This document shows positions 16,908-25,298 of a stretch of 38,257 bases of DNA, piece by piece. The DNA is from Candidatus Neomicrothrix sp. UBA6944. GTDB taxonomy: Bacteria; Actinomycetota; Acidimicrobiia; Acidimicrobiales; Poriferisodalaceae. Made by a program: the position numbers and the translations under genes. Location: positions 1-38,257 of the forward strand of contig DJZU01000057.1 of the NCBI GenBank assembly GCA_002448715.1, written 5' to 3'. Under the pieces are notes generated by a model. It was not told where the DNA came from. It did no database searches and saw only the letters and a program-made list of their open reading frames with translations. Each line of letters starts with the position of its first letter. Position 1 is the first letter of the stretch.

Positions 16908-17741
16908 ATGAAATTCGGGTTCACCCTTCCGAATAATTTCGGCGTGAGCACCCCTCAAGATGTTGTGGAACTGGGCGTCCAAGCTGAGCAACTGGGATTC
17001 GATTCACTGTGGGTAAACCATCACGTCATCAATGTCGGCTACGTTCACGACCGTTTAGGCCACGCTCCATATCACGATGCTCTCATTACTTTGACTTGGC
17101 TCGCTGCTCACACCAAAACAGCGACGTTAGGCACAAGCGTGTTGGTGATGCCGTATCTCCATCCGATGGTGCTGGCGAAAGAAATAGCCACTTTGGATCA
17201 TCTTTGCGATGGGAGAATAACTCTCGGGCTTGGCGTCGGAAGCTTGCCGGAAGAAAACGAAATCTTGGGCGCCGAGTACGAAAATCGAGGGGAATACAGT
17301 AATGAGTTTATTGAGGTCCTTCATCAGTTATGGACCCAAGACGAGGCAAATTTTAATGGCAAATACTGGGACTTTGAAGCTGTCGTTACTTCGCCCAAGC
17401 CACTACAAAAGCCTCATCCTCCAATAGTTATTGGAGGTAACCGAGCCGCAGCGTTAAAGCGGGTGGCGCACCTTGGGGATGGATGGCACCCCCTCGGTCT
17501 TTCACCCGAAGGCATTAGCAAACGACTAGCCCGTATAGAGCAAGAAGCTAGGTCGATCGGACGAAAGCTAACAAACTTCCCTATTCAGGTTCGCCGTGAC
17601 TTTCAAGGCGTCGACAGCGATCTAATCGAAGCGTATGACAAGGTCGGTGTGAGTGATCTCGTACTTTCATGCAACACAGGAGAGGTGGAAGAGATTTCTA
17701 AGACGCTCGACTCGTTTGCCAACGATTTCATTGAGTCATGA
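16908..17741 (+). CDS. LLM-class (luciferase-like, probably F420-dependent) oxidoreductase
   Basis: The protein has 277 residues. A good GAAAGG Shine-Dalgarno precedes the ATG. The barrel segments are KFGFTLPNNFGV, the SLWVNHHV region, TLGTSVLVMPYLHPM, LGLGVGSLPEENEILGA, and SPKPLQKPHPPIVIGGN. It is shorter than the minus-strand LLM protein at 14478 and differs from it, so the two are not a recent duplication. It probably uses F420H2/F420 as hydride carrier. It overlaps the CoA-transferase gene by 4 bases (ATGA), so the two products are likely made together and act on the same substrate. Confidence 0.92.
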   Translation: MKFGFTLPNNFGVSTPQDVVELGVQAEQLGFDSLWVNHHVINVGYVHDRLGHAPYHDALITLTWLAAHTKTATLGTSVLVMPYLHPMVLAKEIATLDHLCDGRITLGLGVGSLPEENEILGAEYENRGEYSNEFIEVLHQLWTQDEANFNGKYWDFEAVVTSPKPLQKPHPPIVIGGNRAAALKRVAHLGDGWHPLGLSPEGISKRLARIEQEARSIGRKLTNFPIQVRRDFQGVDSDLIEAYDKVGVSDLVLSCNTGEVEEISKTLDSFANDFIES

Positions 17742-20077
17742 CGCCACTCTCAGGTGTACGAGTTATTGACTTAACCGGTGACTCTGGCAGGTTCGCTACC
17801 AAATTGCTCACCGAATTTGGAGCGGACGTGGTTCGGATCACTAACGATGGGTCTCCTGGACAGCCGATGAGTGGTGAGGATGGAGGCGTACTCGATTGGT
17901 GGTATGACGGAGGCAAAGATAAACATTTCATTGATCTGGGTACCGACGCTGGACAAAAAAAATATCGTGACCTGGCGAGCTCCGCTGATCTGGTGATCGA
18001 GACTAAGACACCTGGCGAGTTGGCAAAATTGGGGCTAGACCATCGGGACCTCGTTGCTCTTAACTCGCGGCTGGTCCAAGTTTCGATCACTCCGTTTGGT
18101 AGAACTGGAGAAAGGTCAACTTGGGTCGGATCAGATCTAACCGCGGCTGCATTGGGGGGATTCCTATCCGTCGGAGGTTTACCTGAAAAACCGTTGAACG
18201 TATGGGGCCGGCAAGCCTATAACTATGCAGGATTCATGGGTTCGCTGTGTGCGCTCGCTGGGGTGTTCAAAGCTAGGCGAGGCGGCGTGGGTCAGCATTT
18301 CGACATATCTATTCATGAGACGTTGAGTGGTTCTGTTGAGAACCTCTTGATGCAGTGGTTCTTCGATGATGTGTTACCTCTTCCAAAAATCGCGCCTCGC
18401 CAGGGAGCTCTTCATTGGTTGCACGCTTACGACCTTGCCGAATGTCGCAGTGGGCACATGATGATTACGCTCACACCTACTCCAGACAATGCGTTTCAAA
18501 TGATGGTGGACGATGACTTCGAGGAGGGTCGCAAATGGTTGGGTTACGACGTCGAGCAAGTCTTGGAACAAATCGACGAGGCTATGGATTCGATGAGAGC
18601 GTGGGTACGTAGCTACGACGCAATGGACTTATGGGAAAAAGCGCAGAAACGTCACGTAGCCGTGGGAGCTGTGCACGATATCGAACAAGCGTGTGCTAGT
18701 CCGCAATTCGAACATCGAGAATTCTTTTCGAAGGTTGGGTCGTCTTCGGTCCGACAGCCAGGGCGTTTAGTTCGATTTTCTGAAACACCATCTCTTGCAC
18801 CTCAGCCGCCGAAGATGACAGAGACACCTATCGATGTCATCACAAAGCGTTGGTCCGAACATAAACCAACGGTAGTTGATGATTCCTCAAGCGACGATGG
18901 CACTGGTCTTCCTCTGGAAGGTCTCCGTGTTCTCGATTTGACTTGGGTGCTAGCTGGCCCGTTTGCAACGCGAATGCTTGGAGATCTAGGCGCCGACGTA
19001 ATTCGGGTACAAAATGAAGAACACAGCACCCTGGTAAATCGTCCCGATTATCCCTATTACTTTGTGTGGGGTCGCAGTAAACGCAGTGTCAGTTTGGATA
19101 TGAAACACCCTGAGGCGCTAGCGGCAATCAGAAAATTGATCGAGAATTGCGACGTCTTAATTGAGAACTACAGCGCAGGAGTGCTGGACAGTTGGGGGTT
19201 GGACTGGGAGACGGTCAAAAAGTGGAATCCTCGTTTGATCTATATCTCTATGTCTGGTTGTGGACACGACGGCCCTTGGAGCCACGTCATTTCTTACGCT
19301 CCAACAGTGCACGCGATTTGTGGTATTACTCATCTCACCAATTTTTCTGATCGTGGAGACATCGGTCCAGGTTTCTCTCTCAACGATCATCTTGCAGGGT
19401 TTGCTGCCGCGAGCTCGACAATGGCTGCTTTGTTGGCCCGCGATCGATCCGGAGTCGGGCAACACATCGACATGGCACAGCTAGAGGTGGGGACGTACAG
19501 CATCGGCTCCGCGGCCCTTAACTGGCTTTCCAACGGAATAGTCGCTCAACCTAATGGAAACCTCGACGGACTGCAGGACCATGTACCTAATGAGGTGTAC
19601 GAATGCGTTGATGGTTTCATTGCAATCACTGCAACGAGTGATGAGGAATGGGGCCGTCTCTGCGAAGTGGTTAACAATGAATCTTTGAAAGTTCACAAAA
19701 CCGAAGAGCAGCGCCGAGCTAATAGAGACGACATCAATCGAGCGCTTGCCGACTGGGTCGGATCTATGAAGGGGTCAGACATCGAACGGCTCTTGCAATC
19801 GGTAAAGGTTCCTGCCGGTCGAGTCCAGGACGCCGGACATCTAGTCAATGAAGATCCGCAACTGGCTGAGCGCGGGTTTTGGCGAAAAGTTGAACATCAA
19901 ATCTTTGGACAGCGAAGCGTTGACACGTTTCCCGTCTTGCTGGACGGGGTGCGCCCACCGACGAATCTGTTATCTCCTGCTTATTTAGGCGAGCATAATT
20001 TTGAGGTTTGGGGCGAAATCGCAGGTTTGGAAGCCGAGGCTGTAGCGGATGGAATCGGAAAAGGTTTATTCAGCTAA
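17738..20077 (+). CDS. Tandem-fused CaiB/BaiF-type (class III) CoA-transferase
   Basis: The protein has 779 residues, about twice the family length. The first unit (about 1-390) starts LSGVRVIDLTGDSGRFATKLL. The second (about 391-779) starts LEGLRVLDLTWVLAGPFATRML. Each keeps the aspartate that forms the acyl-enzyme anhydride in this family: Asp189 in GVGQHFDISIHE and Asp578 in GVGQHIDMAQLE. Family III enzymes move CoA between carboxylic acids. The normal enzyme is an interlocked dimer, so a fused pair may fold as a pseudo-dimer with two different active sites. It lies in an operon with an LLM oxidoreductase and a serine hydrolase. The first unit is the more divergent, for example KDKHFIDL in place of KRSVSLDM. 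Confidence 0.93.
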   Translation: MTPLSGVRVIDLTGDSGRFATKLLTEFGADVVRITNDGSPGQPMSGEDGGVLDWWYDGGKDKHFIDLGTDAGQKKYRDLASSADLVIETKTPGELAKLGLDHRDLVALNSRLVQVSITPFGRTGERSTWVGSDLTAAALGGFLSVGGLPEKPLNVWGRQAYNYAGFMGSLCALAGVFKARRGGVGQHFDISIHETLSGSVENLLMQWFFDDVLPLPKIAPRQGALHWLHAYDLAECRSGHMMITLTPTPDNAFQMMVDDDFEEGRKWLGYDVEQVLEQIDEAMDSMRAWVRSYDAMDLWEKAQKRHVAVGAVHDIEQACASPQFEHREFFSKVGSSSVRQPGRLVRFSETPSLAPQPPKMTETPIDVITKRWSEHKPTVVDDSSSDDGTGLPLEGLRVLDLTWVLAGPFATRMLGDLGADVIRVQNEEHSTLVNRPDYPYYFVWGRSKRSVSLDMKHPEALAAIRKLIENCDVLIENYSAGVLDSWGLDWETVKKWNPRLIYISMSGCGHDGPWSHVISYAPTVHAICGITHLTNFSDRGDIGPGFSLNDHLAGFAAASSTMAALLARDRSGVGQHIDMAQLEVGTYSIGSAALNWLSNGIVAQPNGNLDGLQDHVPNEVYECVDGFIAITATSDEEWGRLCEVVNNESLKVHKTEEQRRANRDDINRALADWVGSMKGSDIERLLQSVKVPAGRVQDAGHLVNEDPQLAERGFWRKVEHQIFGQRSVDTFPVLLDGVRPPTNLLSPAYLGEHNFEVWGEIAGLEAEAVADGIGKGLFS

Positions 20078-20092
20078 CGACCTAGTGTCTCG

Positions 20093-21262
20093 TCATTTGG
20101 TATCCACCCAACCAACGACTCTCTTGACTAGAACTTCGATGAAATCACTATCTCTGCTTTCCATCTCAGTGTCTAGTAAGTCATCTCCGGCGACCATGCG
20201 GTGAGCCAAGATGGCTTTAGAGATAGTGACATCTTCCATCAGTTCTTCATAGGAGTAATCGTTGACGCCGGAACTTATAAGGGCCTGGTGGTAACGCTGC
20301 AGCATCATTTCTTCCTCGGCACGGTGGCGTGGCTCTAGGGCGGTGGTGATGAAGTATGCGACTTCCCAACCGGGGCGCCCCCAAGCTAGTCCTTGCCAAT
20401 CAAGGACAATGGTTTCGCCGTTGGAACGGAACATCAGGTTGTCGAGCCGGTAGTCCCCATGGCACAGAGTCCAGGGGTCGCGTTCCATCTGGGAGCACAG
20501 CTCTGGCAATTGATCCTGAACTTCGTCCATTCTTGTGACTACTTCTTCTCCGATCAGAGCACCAAAGCGATCGACAAAGGCGCTCCTGTTGCGACGGTAG
20601 CTAGCCTGCACAACTTTAGGAAGGTGACCGATACTCCAAATGATGGGGTGAGCGTCCCGTCGCTCGGAGTTGCACCAGTTATGTGCGTGGAATCGTGCTA
20701 GTAAGTCGAGTCCAACGAGAGCGTCATCGATGGACCCACCTTCTACTTGACTAGGTGGCCTTGCGTCATGGATGTCTTCCATAACCAGCAGATATCTGCG
20801 AGGAGACTTCCCCCCGATGAGGAGAAGGAGGTCGAGTAATCGGCTGACGGCAACGACGGGTAATTTCCCGAAGAGAAAAACAAAAAGGGTCTCGAGCCAG
20901 GGCGCGGGATTAGCGTCGTAGTCCGCATAGATAAACTCAGGTGTCGGCATACCCAGTTCGTGGTTCATTTCGCTGTAAACCGTGATCTCCCTCTCATAAA
21001 CCGCTAGGGCTTCACCGAGAGAACGATTCTTCGCGACTTTGGACGGAATTTTGACTATGACAGAACTCGGGGCATCCGTTGCGCCTTGCCACGTAAGCGA
21101 GCAGCGATGCAACTCTCCTAAGAAGCCGATCCCTTCACCAATGACCTCTCTTTCGACTTTGGTCACTATGCCACCATATTGGGGACCAATAGTGGTGCTG
21201 AACCACTGAGGATCAAACTCGTCTGATATCTGAGGAATGTGATGTCTGTCGCGTCGCGCCAT
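20093..21262 (-). CDS. Phosphotransferase (aminoglycoside-kinase-like / ecdysteroid-kinase-like fold)
   Basis: The protein has 389 residues. A lysine for ATP binding is at Lys71 (VIVKIPSKVAKN). The catalytic loop is H268-G-D270-YRLDN275, and the metal-binding motif is D288-W-Q in IVLDWQGLAWG. The N-terminal part is extended compared with plain APH enzymes and recalls the EcKL/DUF1679 group. Such kinases phosphorylate hydroxyls of sterol-like or acyl substrates; antibiotic resistance is unlikely here. It is the last gene of the minus-strand acyl-CoA series, 24 bases after the CinA-like gene, and converges on the CoA-transferase. Confidence 0.85.
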   Translation of the reverse strand: MARRDRHHIPQISDEFDPQWFSTTIGPQYGGIVTKVEREVIGEGIGFLGELHRCSLTWQGATDAPSSVIVKIPSKVAKNRSLGEALAVYEREITVYSEMNHELGMPTPEFIYADYDANPAPWLETLFVFLFGKLPVVAVSRLLDLLLLIGGKSPRRYLLVMEDIHDARPPSQVEGGSIDDALVGLDLLARFHAHNWCNSERRDAHPIIWSIGHLPKVVQASYRRNRSAFVDRFGALIGEEVVTRMDEVQDQLPELCSQMERDPWTLCHGDYRLDNLMFRSNGETIVLDWQGLAWGRPGWEVAYFITTALEPRHRAEEEMMLQRYHQALISSGVNDYSYEELMEDVTISKAILAHRMVAGDDLLDTEMESRDSDFIEVLVKRVVGWVDTK

Positions 21263-21286
21263 ATTGAAATTCTTACTCAGTGTTAA

Positions 21287-21796
21287 CTAATTAGCGACCT
21301 CTGCGCTCTTACCGATCATTCGAAGTACTTCGTCAGAAACTATTCGATCCTCAGTTACTCGATCATGAAGGCCTTTTTCTAAGGCGACGTGTGAGGAGGT
21401 CAAGCTCCCCGAGATTGCTACGGCAATGTGAGCCCGGTTGTCTCCGCGACGTTGTCGGTCGGTCACAAGTGCGGCAGTACAAGCAACTCCGGCTGCGAGA
21501 AGACTCCCTTCCGCGAGCTGTTCAGCTCGATGTTCACAGGCGAGCGCCATTCTCTCAGCTACTTCTAGTGATACGGCTTGCTCAGGCGGATATCCGAGTA
21601 AATCCGATAGCGCTGAAAACGAGTACGGGACCTGTGCTTCAAGAACCGTTCTCGATGCACCTGGTACCAATAGCAAGTCTGAGATAGACGCGACGCCACC
21701 TCCCGAGGCCGCTATTACGACCATGAGCGGCGAGTCATGAATTTGGTCGATCAACTGCAACCGCTCGGTTGTAGTCATCGGAGCTGGTGAAGACAT
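21287..21796 (-). CDS. CinA C-terminal-domain-like protein, catalytic residues divergent
   Basis: The protein has 169 residues. GAGGAG lies 4 bases upstream of ATG 21796, which abuts the stop of the aminotransferase gene (TAGATG). The family pattern GGGVASISDLLLVPGASRTV, then EAQVPYSFSALSDLLG and the C-terminal VAISGSLTS, fits the CinA/PncC deamidase fold. However, the ESCTGG motif serine region reads AASGGG, and the lysine normally found after YS (YSxxAK) is leucine. It therefore probably does not deamidate NMN. It resembles the stand-alone CinA-like proteins also seen in eukaryotes, whose function I do not know. The coupling with the aminotransferase suggests a shared role. Confidence 0.7.
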   Translation of the reverse strand: MSSPAPMTTTERLQLIDQIHDSPLMVVIAASGGGVASISDLLLVPGASRTVLEAQVPYSFSALSDLLGYPPEQAVSLEVAERMALACEHRAEQLAEGSLLAAGVACTAALVTDRQRRGDNRAHIAVAISGSLTSSHVALEKGLHDRVTEDRIVSDEVLRMIGKSAEVAN

Positions 21797-22975
21797 CTAA
21801 CTCCTCGATTCGCTCAATAATGTCGCTGCGGCTTCCAGCCCACCACTACCAAGCGGGATACCGCAAGTTCTTAGCGAAGCTTCTATTGCCCCGAGAGCTC
21901 CCATGATCATCGGTGCATTCAGGTCACCGAGGTGCCCTATGCGGAAGGCGGTGCCAGCGAGAGGTCCAATGCCCGAGCCCATCGTCACATCGAAGCGCTC
22001 GCGAGCGACCTCTAACACTTGGTTAGCGTCATACTCCTCAGTTACTCGGACACAGGTGACACTGTTGGATCGTTCATGTTCGTTCACAGCATTGAATTGC
22101 AGTGCTCCAGCACAACTCCAAGCTTGGACCGCCGCCCGAACCGCGTCAGCCAAAAGTTGATGGCGGTTCGTTACTGCGTTGATGCCGCCCTCCTCTTCAA
22201 TCATGCTAAGAGCTTCTTGCAGACCAAAAATGTGATGTATCGGCGGAGTGCCACAAAACATTCGGTACCCCTCAGCTTCGAGTCGACGTTTCCAATCCCA
22301 GTAGAAGCGTTGTCGAGAATTTTGGTACGCCGCTGACACCGCCCGTTCACTGATTCCCGTGAAAGCGAGGCCGACGGGCATCATTAGTCCCTTCTGGCTT
22401 ACAGCTAGGCACGCGTCCAGCTTCATTTCGTCTACACGAAGCGGAGTGCACCCAAACGAGGCAATTGAATCGACAACCAATAAAGCCTCATGGTCTAGGT
22501 CATCTAGGACAGCTCTTACGGCTTCAAGGTCTGTGGTCACGCCGGTTGAGGTTTCCGTATGTGCTAATAGAACCCCTTCGATTCGTTTGCCGGCTTCGGT
22601 GGACAGAGCTTTGTGAAGGGCGTTGGGGTCCACACCCTGCTGCCACCCGGTTTCAAACCATTGGACATCCAAACCGTGGGCTTCACACATCTCACCCCAT
22701 CTGTGGCTGAAATGACCGCTATCGCAAAGAAGTACCGGGGCGCCAACGTCGAAAAGGTTGGTAACAGTCGCCTCCCAAGCGCCATGACCTGTACTGGTGT
22801 AGCCAATCAGCGGTCCAGAACTTGCCATGTGCCGACTCAAGTCCTCTAATGCGGAATCAAGCAACACGGAAAATTCTTCAGTGCCGAAGTCGATCGCGGG
22901 TCGCGCCATAGCGCGAAGGATCCGTTCAGGAATATTGGTTGGTCCGGGATTTTGTATGAAGGTGCGGCCGCTCAC
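21797..22975 (-). CDS. Class V aminotransferase, alanine/serine-glyoxylate aminotransferase-like
   Basis: The protein has 392 residues from a GTG start. The opening FIQNPGPTNIPERIL is diagnostic of the AGXT/SGAT group. The PLP-binding lysine is Lys195 in AVSQKGLMMPVG, and the pyridine-N aspartate is Asp169 in LLVVDSIASFG. GHGAWEA is the phosphate-binding turn. The likely reaction is transamination of glyoxylate from serine or alanine, or a related 2-aminoethyl substrate. It lies 105 bases downstream of the crotonase with a possible stem-loop between them, and it directly abuts the CinA-like gene. Its metabolic link to the acyl-CoA genes is not obvious. Confidence 0.9.
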   Translation of the reverse strand: MSGRTFIQNPGPTNIPERILRAMARPAIDFGTEEFSVLLDSALEDLSRHMASSGPLIGYTSTGHGAWEATVTNLFDVGAPVLLCDSGHFSHRWGEMCEAHGLDVQWFETGWQQGVDPNALHKALSTEAGKRIEGVLLAHTETSTGVTTDLEAVRAVLDDLDHEALLVVDSIASFGCTPLRVDEMKLDACLAVSQKGLMMPVGLAFTGISERAVSAAYQNSRQRFYWDWKRRLEAEGYRMFCGTPPIHHIFGLQEALSMIEEEGGINAVTNRHQLLADAVRAAVQAWSCAGALQFNAVNEHERSNSVTCVRVTEEYDANQVLEVARERFDVTMGSGIGPLAGTAFRIGHLGDLNAPMIMGALGAIEASLRTCGIPLGSGGLEAAATLLSESRS

Positions 22976-23041
22976 TGTTTTGAAGGTATCCCTATTTGAG
23001 GCCCTAAGCGCGGCGCCTAGCCGTTGTTCTACCTAGCCGAG

Positions 23042-23072
23042 GAGGTCAATGCGAACCACAGATACTGACCTC
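23042..23072 (-). terminator. Possible stem-loop terminator after the crotonase
   Basis: The perfect 7-base arms GAGGTCA (23042-23048) and TGACCTC (23066-23072) have a 17-base loop. The element starts 9 bases downstream of the crotonase stop on the minus strand. There is no U-run, so this could be a weak or Rho-assisted terminator or an RNA-stability hairpin. If it works, the aminotransferase would have its own promoter in 22976-23040. Confidence 0.3.
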
Positions 23073-23080
23073 TAGCTAGC

Positions 23081-23911
23081 TCATCGACCTGAAAATTTAG
23101 GTTCCCGCTTATCGACGAACGCTTTGACCGCTTCCTTGTGGTCTTGGGTCTGCCCACAATGAATATGGTGAGCTGCTTCCATATCGAGACACTCTCCCAT
23201 TTCACCATTGACCGCCCGATTGAGGTTTTCCTTCATGTACCGGTAGGCGACCGTTGGTCCTTGGGCCAATCTCCGAGCGATGGAGGTCGCTTCTTCCTCT
23301 AGAGACTCTTCTGGGAAGATGCCGTTGACCAGCCCTAACCTTTCGGCATCTTGCATATCAATTTTTTCTGACAGGAAATACAACTCGCGAGCTTTCGCGG
23401 AGCCAATGAGACGACTCATGAAATAGGTTCCGCCGTAATCGCCACTGAATCCAACTCGAGCAAACGCGGTGGTCATAATTGCGTTGGGCGAGGCGTATCT
23501 CAGATCGCACGACAGAGCTATCGACAAGCCGGCACCTGCTGCTGGACCCGGGAGAGCCGCAATGGTTGGTTTAGGTAATTCGTACAGCTTGCCCGCGGTG
23601 TCTCGTTGATCTCGTCGTTGCAAGTGGACTCGAGCGTCGTATTGGAGGGCACTATCGCCTCCTTCACCTCCAGCTTCTGCCATTCCTTTGACATCGCCGC
23701 CTGCACAAAAAGCGCCACCAGCGCCGGTAAGCAGGACGGCGCCCACATCGCTAGCTGTCTCTGCGTCAGCTAGTGACGCAACTAGTCCCCTGAGCATCGC
23801 GGAGGACAGTGCGTTTCTGCGTTCCGGACGGTTGAGGGTGATTGTCATCACCCCCTCAACAACTTCGGATCGAATATCGTCAGTTCCGGTGTCAAAGATG
23901 CGGTCGGACAT
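23081..23911 (-). CDS. Crotonase family enzyme, PaaG-like enoyl-CoA isomerase/hydratase
   Basis: The protein has 276 residues. The ATG start has GGAG 6 bases upstream. The oxyanion-hole motifs are GAGGAFCAGGDVKGM and GPAAGAGLSIALSCD. Both classical hydratase glutamates are absent: the first position is serine, and the second region reads FARVGFSGDYGGTYFMSRL, where an aspartate replaces it. That aspartate pattern and the C-terminus HKEAVKAFVDKREPKFSGR recall PaaG, which isomerises ring or delta-3/delta-2 enoyl-CoA double bonds. A double-bond isomerase is therefore more likely than a hydratase. It follows the HtrA gene on the same strand, with 95 bases between them. Confidence 0.9.
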   Translation of the reverse strand: MSDRIFDTGTDDIRSEVVEGVMTITLNRPERRNALSSAMLRGLVASLADAETASDVGAVLLTGAGGAFCAGGDVKGMAEAGGEGGDSALQYDARVHLQRRDQRDTAGKLYELPKPTIAALPGPAAGAGLSIALSCDLRYASPNAIMTTAFARVGFSGDYGGTYFMSRLIGSAKARELYFLSEKIDMQDAERLGLVNGIFPEESLEEEATSIARRLAQGPTVAYRYMKENLNRAVNGEMGECLDMEAAHHIHCGQTQDHKEAVKAFVDKREPKFSGR

Positions 23912-24006
23912 GATTTCTCCATCTGTTTATAAGTGCGTTCTTCTGAAGGGAAGTATCGCGAAATTTCGGTCCCCACGTCGGATGAAGACATTCCGCAGGT
24001 AAATGA

Positions 24007-25284
24007 CTAACCGCCCGCTCCTTCGGTGAATCCCAATTCGACGGTCACATTTCTGGTTGAACCATCGTTAGCCAATACCAGCATTCGCACCACTCGCCCA
24101 ATCTCGCTGTCGCGTACAGCAGATACGAGGTCTTGAACCGAGTTGATTTCCTGCCCGTCGAACTCAAGTACGACTTCGCCAACCTTGAGACCGGCAGCGT
24201 TAGCGGCACCATCTTCAACTAACGCAACAATGACCACCCCGGACTCAACGCCTTCAAATATGTCGTACTGGTTGCGCGATGTTTCATCGAGCATCTCCAC
24301 GTCGATGATGTTCACTCCCAGCAGTGGTCGTTTCGGCACTTCTCCTGTTTGCAGTGTTTCAATGACCGGCCGGGCGTGGTCAATTGAAATTGCGAACCCG
24401 ATACCTTCGGCATTGCCAGCAATGGCGGTGTTCACTCCGATGACTTCGCCGTTGGCATTGACGAGCGGCCCACCGGAATTGCCGGGGTTGATAGCCGCGT
24501 CAGTCTGGATAAGACGGGTAAGACGGCTTCCTGATAGTTGCAGTTCTCGTTCCAGGGCTGAGACAATGCCAGTGGTGACAGTTGGCGTGTCGCCTAGCCC
24601 TAACGCGTTGCCTATGGCAAGCACTTCATCGCCGACTTCAACCTCAGCGGAAATTCCAAGCCGTGCTGCTGGAAGGTCCTCTCCCTCAATCTTTAGAACT
24701 GCTAAATCTCGGGTTGGATCTTGTTGAACTAACTCAGCGGCTTTGACACTTCCGTCGTAAAGCATGACTTTGATATCAGTGGCGTCTTCAACCACATGGG
24801 CGTTCGTTACCACCTGTCCGTCAGCACTGATTATGAATCCGGTACCTTGACCGCCGGCGAAGACACCATCACCTGATTGAATTTCTATCTGGACCACCGT
24901 TGGTGCAACGGCAGCCAACACCGCTTTGACATCTAGCCGACCCGCATCGGTCATTTCAACGCGGGGTGTAATGGCTTCATCAGACACAGTTTCTGCATCC
25001 AACGCAACCGTTGTGGGTGTGATCGGTACGTCTGCAGCCCCTGCCACCGTTTCGCTGATCTGGTCTCTAACGCTGTTGGTTTCGGTGACATAAATGCGCT
25101 GCGGATCTCCAAGACTGACAACAATCAGTCCCGCCACTAGCCCTCCGACGATTGCGCCGAGCACTGTTCCAGCTAGAAACCGACCGCTTTTTGACCCAGA
25201 GTCGCCGTTCACGAAGTTGAGGATATCGGTGTTGTGCACACCATTGAGGTCGCAAAGCGTGGCCGTCGCCCAGTACGGCAACAC
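24007..25284 (-). CDS. HtrA/DegP-type membrane-anchored serine protease with PDZ domain
   Basis: The protein has 425 residues from a GTG at 25284; a start at GTG 25212 (NGDSGSKSGRFLAG) would also be sensible, and no clear ribosome site decides it. A single transmembrane helix lies at about 37-58 (VLGAIVGGLVAGLIVVSL), followed by a linker. The trypsin-like triad is His163 (VTNAHVVED), Asp193 (TRDLAVLKI) and Ser270 (NPGNSGGPL). A C-terminal PDZ domain (about 325-415) includes RPLLGVNII and NAAGLKVGEVVLEFDGQEI. It degrades or chaperones misfolded envelope proteins outside the membrane. It is placed 14 bases after the kinase gene, although it has no evident tie to acyl-CoA metabolism. Confidence 0.94.
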   Translation of the reverse strand: MLPYWATATLCDLNGVHNTDILNFVNGDSGSKSGRFLAGTVLGAIVGGLVAGLIVVSLGDPQRIYVTETNSVRDQISETVAGAADVPITPTTVALDAETVSDEAITPRVEMTDAGRLDVKAVLAAVAPTVVQIEIQSGDGVFAGGQGTGFIISADGQVVTNAHVVEDATDIKVMLYDGSVKAAELVQQDPTRDLAVLKIEGEDLPAARLGISAEVEVGDEVLAIGNALGLGDTPTVTTGIVSALERELQLSGSRLTRLIQTDAAINPGNSGGPLVNANGEVIGVNTAIAGNAEGIGFAISIDHARPVIETLQTGEVPKRPLLGVNIIDVEMLDETSRNQYDIFEGVESGVVIVALVEDGAANAAGLKVGEVVLEFDGQEINSVQDLVSAVRDSEIGRVVRMLVLANDGSTRNVTVELGFTEGAGG

Positions 25285-25298
25285 GTCACCAACACGTG

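Noticed and set aside
20093..21262. Aminoglycoside resistance kinase
   Set aside because: APH fold only; neighbours are acyl-CoA genes and the N-terminal region is like ecdysteroid/acyl kinases.
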